64,000 nt of DNA from an uncultured Chitinophaga sp. (GCF_937898475.1 NZ_CALEJS010000015.1:248001-312000), one strand, 5' to 3'; positions 24,801-34,708 are shown, counted from the first letter of the stretch. The notes: generated by a model from the sequence alone, not told the origin. Translations and numbers: made by a program.

Positions 24801-25364
24801 ATGTATAACCTGCAAGGTATAAAGGAATTGTATGACCGGGTGTGCCGACAGGATGATATGACTGCCTATCAGCAGCTGTTCCTGGCCCTCGAAAACCCTT
24901 TGATCGCTTTTATCAAAGCCCTGGTAGGAGTGGAGGAGGTAGCAGAAGAATTATACTCTGACCTGTTCGTAAAGATATGGGCGCGGCGGAGCTCACTGCC
25001 GGATACGGCCCATCCAAGGAACTACATATATACCATGGCGCGCAACCTGGCGCTGGACTTCCTGAAAAAGGAACGTTATTTACACAGTATTGAATTCAAT
25101 GAGATCGATCCCCTGGAGGTGCAGGACCTGGCGCCCACCCCTGAAGAGCAGGTGATCTCCAAGGAGATGGTACGCAAAATAGAAGGGGCCATCAATTTAC
25201 TGCCCGCCCGTTGCCGCCTGATCTTTAAAATGGTCAAGGAAGATGGCTTTAAGTACCGTGAAGTAGCTGAGCTGCTGGGGATATCTGTTAATACAGTAGA
25301 AGTACAGATGGCGATAGCGTTGAAGAAAGTAGCGGCATCGGTGAAATTCAGGACATTGGCGTAA
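24801..25364 (+). CDS. ECF RNA polymerase sigma factor (FecI-like)
   Basis: 187 residues from the ATG at 24801 (an upstream GTG at 24792 is also in frame). Sigma-70 region 2 covers about 20-90 (EELYSDLFVKIWARR, YIYTMARNLALDF). Region 4 covers about 125-180 (LPARCRLIFKM and the helix-turn-helix YREVAELLGISVNTVEVQ). This is the Bacteroidota family that controls SusC/SusD loci. It is kept inactive by the FecR-type protein downstream until the SusC receptor signals through its STN domain. Confidence 0.95.
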   Translation: MYNLQGIKELYDRVCRQDDMTAYQQLFLALENPLIAFIKALVGVEEVAEELYSDLFVKIWARRSSLPDTAHPRNYIYTMARNLALDFLKKERYLHSIEFNEIDPLEVQDLAPTPEEQVISKEMVRKIEGAINLLPARCRLIFKMVKEDGFKYREVAELLGISVNTVEVQMAIALKKVAASVKFRTLA

Positions 25365-25475
25365 TATTTACGGCTACGAGGCCGATAAAGCCCCCTTCAA
25401 AAAAAAACTTTTCTCCTCCTTAATGGTAACCCTTCCTTTTTGTCGTCTATATAACTAATTGATGTTATAAACTAA

Positions 25476-26558
25476 ATGAACGGACCGGAATCTATCTTTT
25501 ACAAATTGTTGTTGAAAAAGATCAGCGGCGCGCTAACAGAAGAAGAAAAACTGCTGTTGGCAGATCTGCTGAAAGCATATCCGGAATTCTCCGAAGCATA
25601 TGAAACGGTGCAGTGGCTTTGGAACGAATCTGCAGTAAGCTCTCCATCCAGGCCTGCCGAAAGATCCAAACGCCTGCTGGAGCGTAACATGCAGCAGCTG
25701 GAACAGCAAGGACTGCTACCAGAACAACCGGAGATCTCCGTTAATACCGCTGCCGGGAAAAGTAAGGCGCGGCGCTACTTTTTCATGGGTGCAGGCATAT
25801 TATTCCTGGTCATTGCCTGTGTGGCGCTGCTGTTCCCGCAGCAGCCCGACGTAAAGGAAACCATGGAAAAGCGGTTTCCCAATATGGTGATCACCCGGCC
25901 CGGCTCCCGCACTAAGCTGATCCTGCCGGATGGCACTACCGTCTGGCTCAACGCCAGCAGTAAACTTACCTATGGCGACGATTTCCTGCAAAAGGAACGC
26001 CGCGTACAGCTGGATGGGGAAGCTTTTTTTGAAGTGGTGAAAAATGAAGGCAAACCCTTTATTATCAACACCGCCGTTATGGACGTAAGGGTACTGGGTA
26101 CCTCACTCAATGTAAAGTCCTACCCGGGAGAGAAAAAGGCAGAAGCAGTGCTGATCAGGGGAAAGATAGAAGTACAGGTAAAACGCCGCCCGCAGGAACG
26201 TTACCTGCTTAGCTCCTACGAAAAACTAAGCATTGCAGCCAGTCCGGATATCCATCCCCATAAAGAACTGAGTATCTCCAGCGTAGCGCCCTCCGGTAAA
26301 GACAGCGTGATCGCTGAAACCGCCTGGGTAGACAATGAGCTGGTATTCAAAGGGGAACCCTTATCTGAACTGGCCGTACGCATGGAAAGATGGTTTGGCC
26401 TGCGGATAACGGTAACGGGAACACGCCTGCAGTCGTTCCGTATGACAGGGGCATTTAAAGACGATTCGCCGGAAGAAGCGCTGAAAGCCATCAGCATCAT
26501 CACCGGCTGTAAATACCGTATAAAAGATCATACCGCCGTATTGTATGATGCGAACTGA
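25476..26558 (+). CDS. FecR-family anti-sigma factor
   Basis: 360 residues. The N-terminal cytoplasmic region (1-95) binds the sigma factor, one transmembrane helix follows (about 97-116), and then the periplasmic FecR domain (about 140-240, with TRPGSRTKLILPDGTTVWLN). The C-terminal STN-like domain (about 285-355) ends with the typical AVLYD strand. It relays ligand binding by the SusC receptor to the ECF sigma factor. The SusC gene follows after a 175-bp gap. Confidence 0.95.
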   Translation: MNGPESIFYKLLLKKISGALTEEEKLLLADLLKAYPEFSEAYETVQWLWNESAVSSPSRPAERSKRLLERNMQQLEQQGLLPEQPEISVNTAAGKSKARRYFFMGAGILFLVIACVALLFPQQPDVKETMEKRFPNMVITRPGSRTKLILPDGTTVWLNASSKLTYGDDFLQKERRVQLDGEAFFEVVKNEGKPFIINTAVMDVRVLGTSLNVKSYPGEKKAEAVLIRGKIEVQVKRRPQERYLLSSYEKLSIAASPDIHPHKELSISSVAPSGKDSVIAETAWVDNELVFKGEPLSELAVRMERWFGLRITVTGTRLQSFRMTGAFKDDSPEEALKAISIITGCKYRIKDHTAVLYDAN

Positions 26559-26635
26559 TATAGCCGACAAATAAATTTCACTAACTGATTAAAACCACGT
26601 TATGAGGATCAACCGAAATAATAGCGCATAAAAAA

Positions 26636-26659
26636 CGGGAAATGTGATCGCATTTCCCG
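26636..26659. terminator. Hairpin between fecR and susC
   Basis: Perfect 9-bp stem CGGGAAATG / CATTTCCCG with a 6-nt loop. A run of A precedes it on the plus strand, so the T-run needed for a classical terminator lies on the minus-strand side. On the plus strand it may instead act as an attenuator or RNA-processing site before the receptor gene. Confidence 0.5.
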
Positions 26660-26733
26660 CAAAAGTAAAAATCTCATGCCGGTAATTGGGAGTTGCCAGG
26701 CATGCCATTTTATTAACCTTTCAAACCAAAAGT

Positions 26734-29700
26734 ATGAAAATTTTTGACTTGTTGGAGGACAGGCATCGCTATGTCTGTAAGTCAATCTTGTGTATGAAGT
26801 TAACAGTCGCCTTACTACTCGTTACCGTATTGCAGGCCTCAGCTAATGCAGGCTACTCGCAGGAAGCGAGGGTAACACTCAAACAGGAAAACAAAAGCAT
26901 CAAGCAGCTTTTCAGGAAGATCACCCAGCAAACCAACTACCGGTTCATTTACCAGGAGGATGCCGCTTCGCTGGATAAACTGGTTACTGTTGACGTACAG
27001 CAGAAGCCTGTATCAGAAGTGCTGGAAATGGCGCTTAATAACACCGGCTTCAGCTTCCGGATGATGAATGATGACCTGATCGTGATCTCGCCCAAAGGCA
27101 GCATCACACAGGATATTGTACTGAAAGGCCGGATCACCGATAAGAATAAACAGCCGGTACCCGGGGCTACCATCAAGATAGAAGGCACCAGTAAAGGCAC
27201 CACTACAGATGCCGATGGCAACTTCTCCCTGTCAGTACCCGAATCTGCCAGGATCACCATCAGCGCCATCGGCTTCACGCCGCAAACCATTACGGTGAAC
27301 GGCAGCGGACCGCTGAACATTACCCTGCTGGAAGACACCAAAGGCTTAAGCGAAGTAGTAGTGGTTGGTTACGGCTCCCAGAAACGTGAATCTGTAACAG
27401 GATCTGTGGCCACCATCAAAGGGGCCGACCTGGTGAAGTCGCCCGCCACTAACCTCAGTAACTCCATCGCCGGCCGTATGCCCGGTGTGGTAGCCATGCA
27501 GAACACCGGTGAGCCGGGTTATGATGGTTCCACCATCCGCATACGCGGTTCCAATACATTGGGTAACAACGATCCCCTGGTGGTAATAGACGGGGTGGCA
27601 GCAAGGGCAGGTGGCCTGGAACGCCTTAACCCTGCAGATATTGAAAATATGTCTGTACTGAAAGACGCTTCTGCAGCCATCTATGGCGCCAGGGCGGCTA
27701 ACGGCGTTATACTGGTAACTACTAAACGTGGTAAATCCGGCAAACCGGTACTTACCTATAACTTCAACCAGGGATGGTCGCAACCTACACGCACACCCGA
27801 AATGTCCAACGCTACCGAGTACGCACAGATCAGGAATGAGCTGAGCCTCTACAAGAACGTGGCCGCTGCTGAATGGAACGATGCCTGGAGTGCCTATAAG
27901 CAAAATGGCAGCTACGTATCCCCGGTTACAGGCAATACCTGGACGCCGCCCTTCAGCGCAGATGATCTGCAGAAATTCAGCGATGGTTCTGATCCCTGGG
28001 GACACCCTAACACAGACTGGTACAAAGCTACCCTGAGAACCTGGGCGCCTACCTCCAATCATACCCTGCAGCTTTCCGGCGGATCAGAGAACCTGCGCTA
28101 TATGACCTCCTTCGGCTATCAAAGCCAGGCAGGCTACTATAAAAAATCTGCTACCAAATTCGATCAGTACAGCCTGCGCATCAACCTGGATGGTAAGATC
28201 AACAAATACATGAGTGTAAGCGTAGACATGTTGGGCCGCCAGGAAGACAGGAACTTCCCCACCCGCAGCGCCGGCGACATTTTCCGCATGCTGATGCGCG
28301 GTAAGCCCAATGAACCGGCTTTCTGGCCCAACGGGCTGCCTGGTCCTGATATCGAATATGGTAACAACCCGGTGGTGATCACCACCAGCCAAACCGGTTA
28401 TGATCGCGATAAACGCTATTATGTACAGACCAACGCCCGCCTGGATATCACCATCCCCTGGGTAGAAGGCCTGAAACTGAGCGGCAACATCGCTTTTGAT
28501 AAATACCTGAAACGTACCAAGAAATGGCAGACCCCCTGGTACCTGTATACCTGGGATGGCAGCAGCTATGAAGCAGACGGTACAACGCCCAGGCTTACAC
28601 GCAGCAAACGCGGTACTGACCAGTCTACCCTTGACCAGGGTGATGAAGACCAGACCAACCAGCTGCTGCGCGGTTTGCTGAGCTATGACCGCTCTTTCAA
28701 AGGCGGCCATACCGTTAACCTGGTATTTGGTGTGGAAAGGGAAACCGTGAACCAGGACCACTTCTCTGCTTCCCGTAAATATTTTATCTCCAGCTCCATC
28801 GATCAGCTGATAGCCGGTGGCGACAGGGAGAAGAACAACGACGGCGGCGCATGGGACCGCGCCCGTCTGAACTACTTTGGCCGCGCCGCTTACAACTACA
28901 AGGAGAAATACCTGGCAGAATTTGTATGGCGTGTTGATGGCTCCTATATGTTCCCTGCCAACAAACGCTTCGGCTTCTTTCCCGGTATACTCGCCGGCTG
29001 GCGTATATCCGAAGAGAATTTCTGGAAAGACAATGTGCGCTTCATGAACTACCTGAAGCTGCGCGGATCCTGGGGCCGCCTGGGTAATGACCAGATCTAT
29101 TTCGATGATGACAACGACGGTACTTTGGACCTGCAGGAATACCAGTACTACGGTACCTACGGGTTTAATAACTATGTACTGGGCGGCGTACTGGCCAAAT
29201 CCATCTTCGAAGCCCGCCTGGCTAACCCCAACATCACCTGGGAAGTGGCCAACAACTACAACATCGGCCTGGATGGTCAGCTGCTGGATGGCAAGATCTA
29301 CTTCGAACTGGACGCGTTTATGAACAAACGCTCCGGTATCCTGGTGCGCAGGAACGCATCTATCCCCCAAACCACCGGTATGATACTGCCCGCGGAAAAC
29401 CTGGGTAAGGTGGATAACAAAGGATGGGAGTTCCGTGTAGGATACACCAATAAGATAGGAGAGCTGCACTACGATGTAAGCGTGAACGGCGGCTATGCCA
29501 AGAACAGCATCAAATTCTGGGACGAACCGCCGGGCGCACCCGCATGGCAGAAATCAACCGGCAAAACCATGAATACGCAGATCTACTATGAGTATGATGG
29601 CGTATTCCGCGACTTTGACGATATCAAGAACAACACGATCGACTACAGCGCGCTGACCAATGACCTCCGCCCCGGCGATATGAAGTTCAAAGACATTAAT

Positions 29701-30216
29701 GGTGACGGCAAGATCGACGGTGACGACAAGATCCGTATGTCAAAGAACAATCAACCCACCTTTACCGGCGGTATGAACATCAATCTGCAGTACAAAGGCT
29801 TTGATGCCTCCATCCTGGTACAGGGCGCTACCGGCGGTGCGCTGCATATCAATACGGAATCCGGTGAGATCGGCAACTTCACAAAAGATTACTATGATCA
29901 CCGCTGGAGCCCGGATAATCCCAGCAGCGTGGATCCCCGTACCAGCGACCGTAACGATACCTACTGGGCTACCGGTAATACTTACTGGTTCCGCAGCACC
30001 AACTATATCCGGTTAAAGAACGTGGAGATCGGTTATAATCTTTCCGATCTGCTGAAAAAGAGGGCAGGCATCAGTTCACTGAGAGTGTATGTGAACGGCC
30101 TTAACCTGATCACTTTTGACAAACTGGGAATACTGGACCCCGAATCTGTTAGCGGCAACGGGCAGTACTATCCGCAGGCAAGGGTGATCAACGCCGGCTT
30201 TTCATTAACATTTTAA
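26734..30216 (+). CDS. SusC/RagA-family TonB-dependent transporter with STN domain
   Basis: 1160 residues from the ATG at 26734. A hydrophobic leader (about 21-41) follows a basic N-terminal extension. The STN signalling domain (about 46-112) contacts the FecR protein. A carboxypeptidase-like domain (about 135-215) and the plug (SEVVVVGYGSQKRE, then the RIRG and ILVTTKRG motifs, about 230-345) lead into the barrel. SusC proteins import oligosaccharides or peptides through the outer membrane with a SusD lid. The STN domain and the FecI/FecR genes show that it is also the sensor of its own locus. No glycoside hydrolase lies nearby, so the substrate is open. Confidence 0.95.
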   Translation: MKIFDLLEDRHRYVCKSILCMKLTVALLLVTVLQASANAGYSQEARVTLKQENKSIKQLFRKITQQTNYRFIYQEDAASLDKLVTVDVQQKPVSEVLEMALNNTGFSFRMMNDDLIVISPKGSITQDIVLKGRITDKNKQPVPGATIKIEGTSKGTTTDADGNFSLSVPESARITISAIGFTPQTITVNGSGPLNITLLEDTKGLSEVVVVGYGSQKRESVTGSVATIKGADLVKSPATNLSNSIAGRMPGVVAMQNTGEPGYDGSTIRIRGSNTLGNNDPLVVIDGVAARAGGLERLNPADIENMSVLKDASAAIYGARAANGVILVTTKRGKSGKPVLTYNFNQGWSQPTRTPEMSNATEYAQIRNELSLYKNVAAAEWNDAWSAYKQNGSYVSPVTGNTWTPPFSADDLQKFSDGSDPWGHPNTDWYKATLRTWAPTSNHTLQLSGGSENLRYMTSFGYQSQAGYYKKSATKFDQYSLRINLDGKINKYMSVSVDMLGRQEDRNFPTRSAGDIFRMLMRGKPNEPAFWPNGLPGPDIEYGNNPVVITTSQTGYDRDKRYYVQTNARLDITIPWVEGLKLSGNIAFDKYLKRTKKWQTPWYLYTWDGSSYEADGTTPRLTRSKRGTDQSTLDQGDEDQTNQLLRGLLSYDRSFKGGHTVNLVFGVERETVNQDHFSASRKYFISSSIDQLIAGGDREKNNDGGAWDRARLNYFGRAAYNYKEKYLAEFVWRVDGSYMFPANKRFGFFPGILAGWRISEENFWKDNVRFMNYLKLRGSWGRLGNDQIYFDDDNDGTLDLQEYQYYGTYGFNNYVLGGVLAKSIFEARLANPNITWEVANNYNIGLDGQLLDGKIYFELDAFMNKRSGILVRRNASIPQTTGMILPAENLGKVDNKGWEFRVGYTNKIGELHYDVSVNGGYAKNSIKFWDEPPGAPAWQKSTGKTMNTQIYYEYDGVFRDFDDIKNNTIDYSALTNDLRPGDMKFKDINGDGKIDGDDKIRMSKNNQPTFTGGMNINLQYKGFDASILVQGATGGALHINTESGEIGNFTKDYYDHRWSPDNPSSVDPRTSDRNDTYWATGNTYWFRSTNYIRLKNVEIGYNLSDLLKKRAGISSLRVYVNGLNLITFDKLGILDPESVSGNGQYYPQARVINAGFSLTF

Positions 30217-30226
30217 AGATTAACGT

Positions 30227-32068
30227 ATGCAGAACAAAATGAAACGTATATACATTGGGGTGGCCCTGCTGGCAGGCGTGCTGACAACAGCGTGTAACAA
30301 GGATTTCCTGAACACAGTGCCCAGGGACGAAGCAGCGGAAGACCAGGTGTTCTCCGACCCCGGCCTCACAGAAGCTTTTGTGAACGATATCTATAACGGT
30401 CTTAGCAGCGGCGGTTTCCTGGAAACCATGCTGGCTTCCGCCACAGATGAAACCATGTTCACGCATGGCTATGGTATGAAAAACATGGTAGAAGCTACCA
30501 TCAATCCTACGGATGCAGAATATGTGACCAACCGCAGTACCATGCGCTGGAATGAGCTGTATACCAGGATCAGGGCCTGTAATAAGCTCTTCACCAAAAT
30601 TGACGGCGTACCTTTTGACGATAATAATGTACGGGACAGACTGAAGGGGGAAACGTTCTTTTTACGCGCCTATTTCTACCACCAGCTGGTGCGTGGTTAT
30701 GGAGGCGTACCATTGGTAGACAAGGTATATGCCCTTGGCGAAACTGACTATACCATTGCCCGCGGCACTTTTGAAGAGTGCGTAAACTTTATCGTGAAGG
30801 ACTGCGATTCTGCATTTTACTACCTGCAGGGTAAAACCGGTCTCAGTGTTAAGGGCCGTGCCACAGACATTGCTGCCCTGGCGCTGAAATCCCGTATATT
30901 GGTCTACGCCGCCAGCGACCTGCATGATGTGCCTACCGCCAAAAGCAAATCGGCCGTGATAGCAGGCTTCAGCAACCCGGAACTGCTGGGCTACACCAGC
31001 GGCAACCGTACAGAACGCTGGCAGAAAGCCAAGGCAGCGGCAAAAGCCGTAATAGATATGGGCGGCCTTTCGCTGCAGAGCCCCAATCCGGCCAGCGCCA
31101 AAGAAGCAACCGCCAACATCCAGGGCATGTTCCTGATAGATAACAGTGAAACGATCTTTTCACGTTACTTCCTCAATGATAAAGACGAGCCGGGCGGCAA
31201 CATAGGCCTGTACAATGGTCCCAATGGTTACCATAACTGGGCCGGTAATACGCCAACACAACAATTTGTAGACGATTATGAAATGGCCGACGGTACGCCG
31301 TTTGACTGGAACAACCCTGCTCATAAGGCACATCCATACCTGAACCGTGATCCCAGGTTTTATGCCACTATCCTGTACGATGGCGCCGGATGGCGTAAAC
31401 GCCCGGCAGATGTGCAGGCAAAGGATCCATTCAACCAGGTGCAGACCGGTAAGTATGAAGTGTCTGCAGGCGGTGGTAAAGCTGCAGTGGTAGGTTTGGA
31501 CACAAGGCAAAGCCCGATAGAGAACTGGAACGGTTCTTTTACCGGCTACTACTTTAAGAAGTTCATCGATACTACGGTAGATGCGCAGTTCTATAACCAA
31601 CAGGTGCCTTACCCGTTCTTACGTTACACCGAGGTTGTGCTGAACTATATAGAGGCCTGCATTGAACTGGGAGAAGAACAGGAAGCGCGCAACTGGCTGA
31701 ACCAGATCCGCAGGCGTGCCTTTATGCCCGAGATCACGGCATCCGGCCCGGAACTGAGAGACCGTTACCGTCATGAGCGTGAGATTGAAATGGCACTGGA
31801 AGAACAACGCTTCTATGATGTAAGGCGATGGATGATACCGCAGAATACCGTAGGACGGCCATTACGCGGCATTAATATCACTGCAACATTAAAAGATGGC
31901 AAGACGGTGCCCATTTACCGTTACGATACCGCCAGCTACAACTATACATACATTCCAATCACGCTCGAAGCTGAAAAGCGGCTATGGCTGGACAAGATGT
32001 ATTTTATGCCGCTGCAACGCGACGAAATAAACCGTAACAATAAGCTGGTGCAGAACCCCGGTTACTAA
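30227..32068 (+). CDS. SusD/RagB-family surface lipoprotein
   Basis: 613 residues, lipoprotein signal with Cys23 (TTAC). A SusD N-terminal TPR-like domain (about 40-250, FFLRAYFYHQLVRGYGGVPLV) and the C-terminal RagB/SusD region (PFLRYTEVVLNYIEA, EIEMALEEQRFYDVRRWM) are clear. It starts 10 nt after the susC stop and forms the lid of the SusC transporter, binding substrate at the cell surface. Followed by a strong terminator, which ends the sigma/anti-sigma/SusC/SusD unit. Confidence 0.95.
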   Translation: MQNKMKRIYIGVALLAGVLTTACNKDFLNTVPRDEAAEDQVFSDPGLTEAFVNDIYNGLSSGGFLETMLASATDETMFTHGYGMKNMVEATINPTDAEYVTNRSTMRWNELYTRIRACNKLFTKIDGVPFDDNNVRDRLKGETFFLRAYFYHQLVRGYGGVPLVDKVYALGETDYTIARGTFEECVNFIVKDCDSAFYYLQGKTGLSVKGRATDIAALALKSRILVYAASDLHDVPTAKSKSAVIAGFSNPELLGYTSGNRTERWQKAKAAAKAVIDMGGLSLQSPNPASAKEATANIQGMFLIDNSETIFSRYFLNDKDEPGGNIGLYNGPNGYHNWAGNTPTQQFVDDYEMADGTPFDWNNPAHKAHPYLNRDPRFYATILYDGAGWRKRPADVQAKDPFNQVQTGKYEVSAGGGKAAVVGLDTRQSPIENWNGSFTGYYFKKFIDTTVDAQFYNQQVPYPFLRYTEVVLNYIEACIELGEEQEARNWLNQIRRRAFMPEITASGPELRDRYRHEREIEMALEEQRFYDVRRWMIPQNTVGRPLRGINITATLKDGKTVPIYRYDTASYNYTYIPITLEAEKRLWLDKMYFMPLQRDEINRNNKLVQNPGY

Positions 32069-32114
32069 GTGGACAATTATCTTATCGTCCATCCATCAGT
32101 TGTTATACTCATTA

Positions 32115-32140
32115 AATGCCGGCGCAAAGCCGGCATTTTT
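32115..32140 (+). terminator. Rho-independent terminator after susD
   Basis: Nine-bp perfect stem AATGCCGGC / GCCGGCATT (32115-32123 and 32129-32137) with loop GCAAA, followed by T-run to 32140. Confidence 0.9.
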
Positions 32141-32252
32141 CATTGGGCTGCACAGCGCCTGCTATCTTTTTTATGAGTAATACCACCTGTAAAATAGCCG
32201 GTACAATAATCAAAAAATCAGCTTAATTTAACACCTCAATTATTCATAAGCT

Positions 32253-33566
32253 ATGAAGAGAACACGCTTTAGGTGGCTGCTGGCAATCAGCGGCGCCGCT
32301 ATGCTTGCTTCGTGTGGGCAAGGAGGTAACACCGGCACCGGAACAGATGCTACCGCTCAGTCCGCGACCCCTGCCCCCGATGCTGACACTGCAGGGCTGA
32401 AACTGCCCGATGGCTTTGGCGCTATCAAAGTGGCCGACAGTGTGGGTAAAGCCCGCCACCTGGTGGTAACAAAAGAAGGCGACATCTATGTGAAACTGGC
32501 CAGCCCGAAAGATGGGAAAGGCATCATCCGGCTGCACGACGCCAATGGCGATGGCAAAGCAGACGAGAACACCGGCTTTGGTGATTACGGCGGCACCGGT
32601 ATTGCGATTAAGAACGGCTACCTGTATGCTTCCTCCAATACGGAAGTGTTCCGCTACAAACTGGATGATAAAGACCAGGTAAGCAATCCTGACCAGCCCG
32701 AGAAAATTGTGACCGGACTGATAGACCGCAACCAGCACGAAAGCAAATCACTGGCACTCGATAATGATGGGAATATCTATGTAAATATAGGCGCCTATTC
32801 CAATGCCTGCCAGGAGAAAGACCGTACCGCGGGCTCCCTTGGCATGAAGCCATGCCCGGTGCTGGACTCTGCAGGAGGTATCTGGCAGTTTAAAGCTGAT
32901 CAGCAGAACCAGACCTATGGAACCGGCGTTCGCTATGCTACGGGTTTGCGCAACGTGGTTGGGCTGGATTGGAACCAGCAGGTAAATGCCCTGTATGTAA
33001 TGCAGCACGGACGTGACCAGCTGCATGACATGTTCCCTAAACTGTTCACACAGGAACAATCCGTAAACCTGCCCGCAGAATGCATGTACCGTCTGAAACA
33101 AGGTTCCGACTGCGGCTGGCCGTATATCTACTACGATCATGAGCAGCAGAAGAAAATACTGAATCCTGAGTATGGCGGCGACGGCAAGAAGACCGGCGGC
33201 GAAAATGCAGAAGATCCAATCGCTGCTTTCCCCGCACACATGGCGCCTAACGCCCTGCTGTTCTACACCGGCAATATGTTCCCTGAGCGGTATAAGAACG
33301 GTGCATTCATCGCCTTCCATGGCTCCTGGAACAGGGCGCCTGAAAAACAGCAAGGTTATTTCGTGGTATTTGTACCCTTCCAGGATGGCAAACCTTCCGG
33401 TAAATGGGAAGTGTTTGCAGACGGTTTTGCAGGTACGGATAATATCGTATCTCCAGGCGATGCCCGCCACCGCCCCTGCGGACTGGCACAGGGTCCTGAC
33501 GGTTCCCTGTACGTGTCTGACGACGCCAGGGGCTCCATCTACCGCATCGTGTACAAGAAGTCATAA
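32253..33566 (+). CDS. Sorbosone/soluble glucose dehydrogenase-like lipoprotein
   Basis: 437 residues, lipoprotein signal with Cys21 (LASC) and a Thr/Ala linker (25-50). The rest is a six-bladed beta-propeller of the GSDH/L-sorbosone dehydrogenase family, with blade motifs such as GEGD-like strands, YATGLRNVVGLDW, GSDCGWPYIYYD, FIAFHGSWNR and RPCGLAQGPDGSLYVSDDARG. Family members oxidise sugars or use PQQ. Whether cofactor-binding residues are intact cannot be decided here. Own terminators on both sides, so it is a single transcription unit. Confidence 0.85.
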   Translation: MKRTRFRWLLAISGAAMLASCGQGGNTGTGTDATAQSATPAPDADTAGLKLPDGFGAIKVADSVGKARHLVVTKEGDIYVKLASPKDGKGIIRLHDANGDGKADENTGFGDYGGTGIAIKNGYLYASSNTEVFRYKLDDKDQVSNPDQPEKIVTGLIDRNQHESKSLALDNDGNIYVNIGAYSNACQEKDRTAGSLGMKPCPVLDSAGGIWQFKADQQNQTYGTGVRYATGLRNVVGLDWNQQVNALYVMQHGRDQLHDMFPKLFTQEQSVNLPAECMYRLKQGSDCGWPYIYYDHEQQKKILNPEYGGDGKKTGGENAEDPIAAFPAHMAPNALLFYTGNMFPERYKNGAFIAFHGSWNRAPEKQQGYFVVFVPFQDGKPSGKWEVFADGFAGTDNIVSPGDARHRPCGLAQGPDGSLYVSDDARGSIYRIVYKKS

Positions 33567-33592
33567 CAGTTAATTATAACAAGCACATGAAA

Positions 33593-33620
33593 GGGGCTGC
33601 ACATCCGTGCGGCCTTTTTT
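33593..33620 (+). terminator. Rho-independent terminator after the dehydrogenase gene
   Basis: GGCTGCAC (33595-33602) pairs with GTGCGGCC (33607-33614, one G-U), loop ATCC, followed by six T. Confidence 0.8.
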
Positions 33621-33644
33621 TATAATACTTGCCACAGGCAAATA

Positions 33645-33681
33645 ATATACTTGACTTGGTCAAATATATATCATACCTTAG
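33645..33681 (+). promoter_or_regulatory. Operator palindrome overlapping the marR-GNAT promoter
   Basis: A 25-bp near-perfect palindrome (33645-33669) is centred on TTGAC-TTG-GTCAA with ATATA flanks and one mismatch. Its TTG at 33651-33653 lies 20 bp before TACCTTAG (33674-33681), a one-mismatch -7 element. Binding at the palindrome would block the promoter, as expected for autoregulation by the MarR domain encoded downstream. Confidence 0.6.
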
Positions 33682-33703
33682 TGTCCTCATACATTCAGGA
33701 GAT

Positions 33704-34639
33704 ATGTCAACTACAGCAGCAACGATCAGTGCCATGAGGAAATTCAACCGCTTTTACACCGGCGTAATAGGATTATTGGACCAGCATATACTCGATAGTG
33801 ATTTTTCCCTGTCAGAAGTACGCGTATTATACGAGATATGGCATACGGAACAGTGCACGGCAGGTAAGCTGGCGGAGCGCCTGCAGCTGGATGGCGGCTA
33901 CCTGAGCCGCATGCTGAAGACCTTTGAACAGCAGCATATTGTAAACCGTAAACAATCTGCCGCAGATGGCCGTACCTGGTTCCTGCAGCTGACCGCCAAA
34001 GGGAAGCGTTTAATGAACACACTGGATCAGCGCTCCAATGAACAGATACGGCAGGTATTAGACCCACTGCCGGCACATCAGCAGCAGGAGGTGACCCGCT
34101 CCATGGAAACCATAGAACACCTCTTATCAGCCAACAGGAAGATCAGCCTGGAAGATCTCAGCTTTCGCAACGAGCTGCTGCCCGGTGATGCAGGTTATCT
34201 TATCTACCTGCATGGCGACATCTACGCCCGGGAAACCGGTTACAACCTGGAGTTTGAAGCCTATGTATGTAAAACCTTCTATGATTTTCTGCAACAGTAT
34301 GATCCCGCCAAAGACCGCGTATTCATTGCCAGCTGGCAGCAGCGCATTGTTGGGGCAGTAGCGATCCTTGGCCATTCCAGCGAGCTGGCACAGCTGCGCT
34401 GGCTGCTCGTACACCCCGACATGCGCGGCATTGGCCTGGGTAAAAAGCTGGTAGCAGACGCGCTCGCCTTCTGCCGTGAAAAGCAATACAAACAGGTATA
34501 CCTCCTGACCACCCACCAGCAAACCACCGCTGCGGACATTTACATAAAGGCCGGCTTCAAAAAGACCGGTACGGAGCCCCAGCAGATGTGGGGGCATCAA
34601 CTAAGGGAGGAGCGCTACGACCTTTTAATTGATAATTAA
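33704..34639 (+). CDS. MarR regulator fused to a GNAT acetyltransferase
   Basis: 311 residues from the ATG at 33704; codons upstream to 33629 run through the operator and promoter and were excluded. Residues 1-145 are a MarR winged helix (EVRVLYEIWH, GKLAERLQLDGGYLSRMLKTFE, RKQSAADGRTWFLQLT). Residues about 160-305 are a GNAT domain with the acetyl-CoA loop in HPDMRGIGLGKKLV. Such fusions are known. The enzyme half probably modifies a small molecule that the regulator half also senses. The C-terminal LIDN codons and stop come from heptad element 6. Confidence 0.88.
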   Translation: MSTTAATISAMRKFNRFYTGVIGLLDQHILDSDFSLSEVRVLYEIWHTEQCTAGKLAERLQLDGGYLSRMLKTFEQQHIVNRKQSAADGRTWFLQLTAKGKRLMNTLDQRSNEQIRQVLDPLPAHQQQEVTRSMETIEHLLSANRKISLEDLSFRNELLPGDAGYLIYLHGDIYARETGYNLEFEAYVCKTFYDFLQQYDPAKDRVFIASWQQRIVGAVAILGHSSELAQLRWLLVHPDMRGIGLGKKLVADALAFCREKQYKQVYLLTTHQQTTAADIYIKAGFKKTGTEPQQMWGHQLREERYDLLIDN

Positions 34640-34708
34640 GAATTAATAATGCTCAACATGACGGTTGGCCGGAAAAACACTTGTATTGCATCCCGCAATT
34701 CTTAATTA
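34625..34708. repeat. Heptad inverted-repeat element 6 (word ATAATTA)
   Basis: Units TTAATTG, ATAATTA, AGAATTA, ATAATGC run in register at 34625-34652. TAATTAAGAATT (34633-34644) is exactly complementary to AATTCTTAATTA (34697-34708). It contains the stop codons of both convergent genes (GNAT fusion and DinB). The loop includes GGTTGGCCGGA. Confidence 0.8.

Noticed and set aside
26636..26659. Rho-independent terminator for fecR
   Set aside because: The stem is perfect but no T-run follows on the plus strand, so only a neutral hairpin is claimed.
28084..29469. 461-codon minus-strand open frame
   Set aside because: Antisense to susC; high-GC codon bias keeps the opposite frame open.
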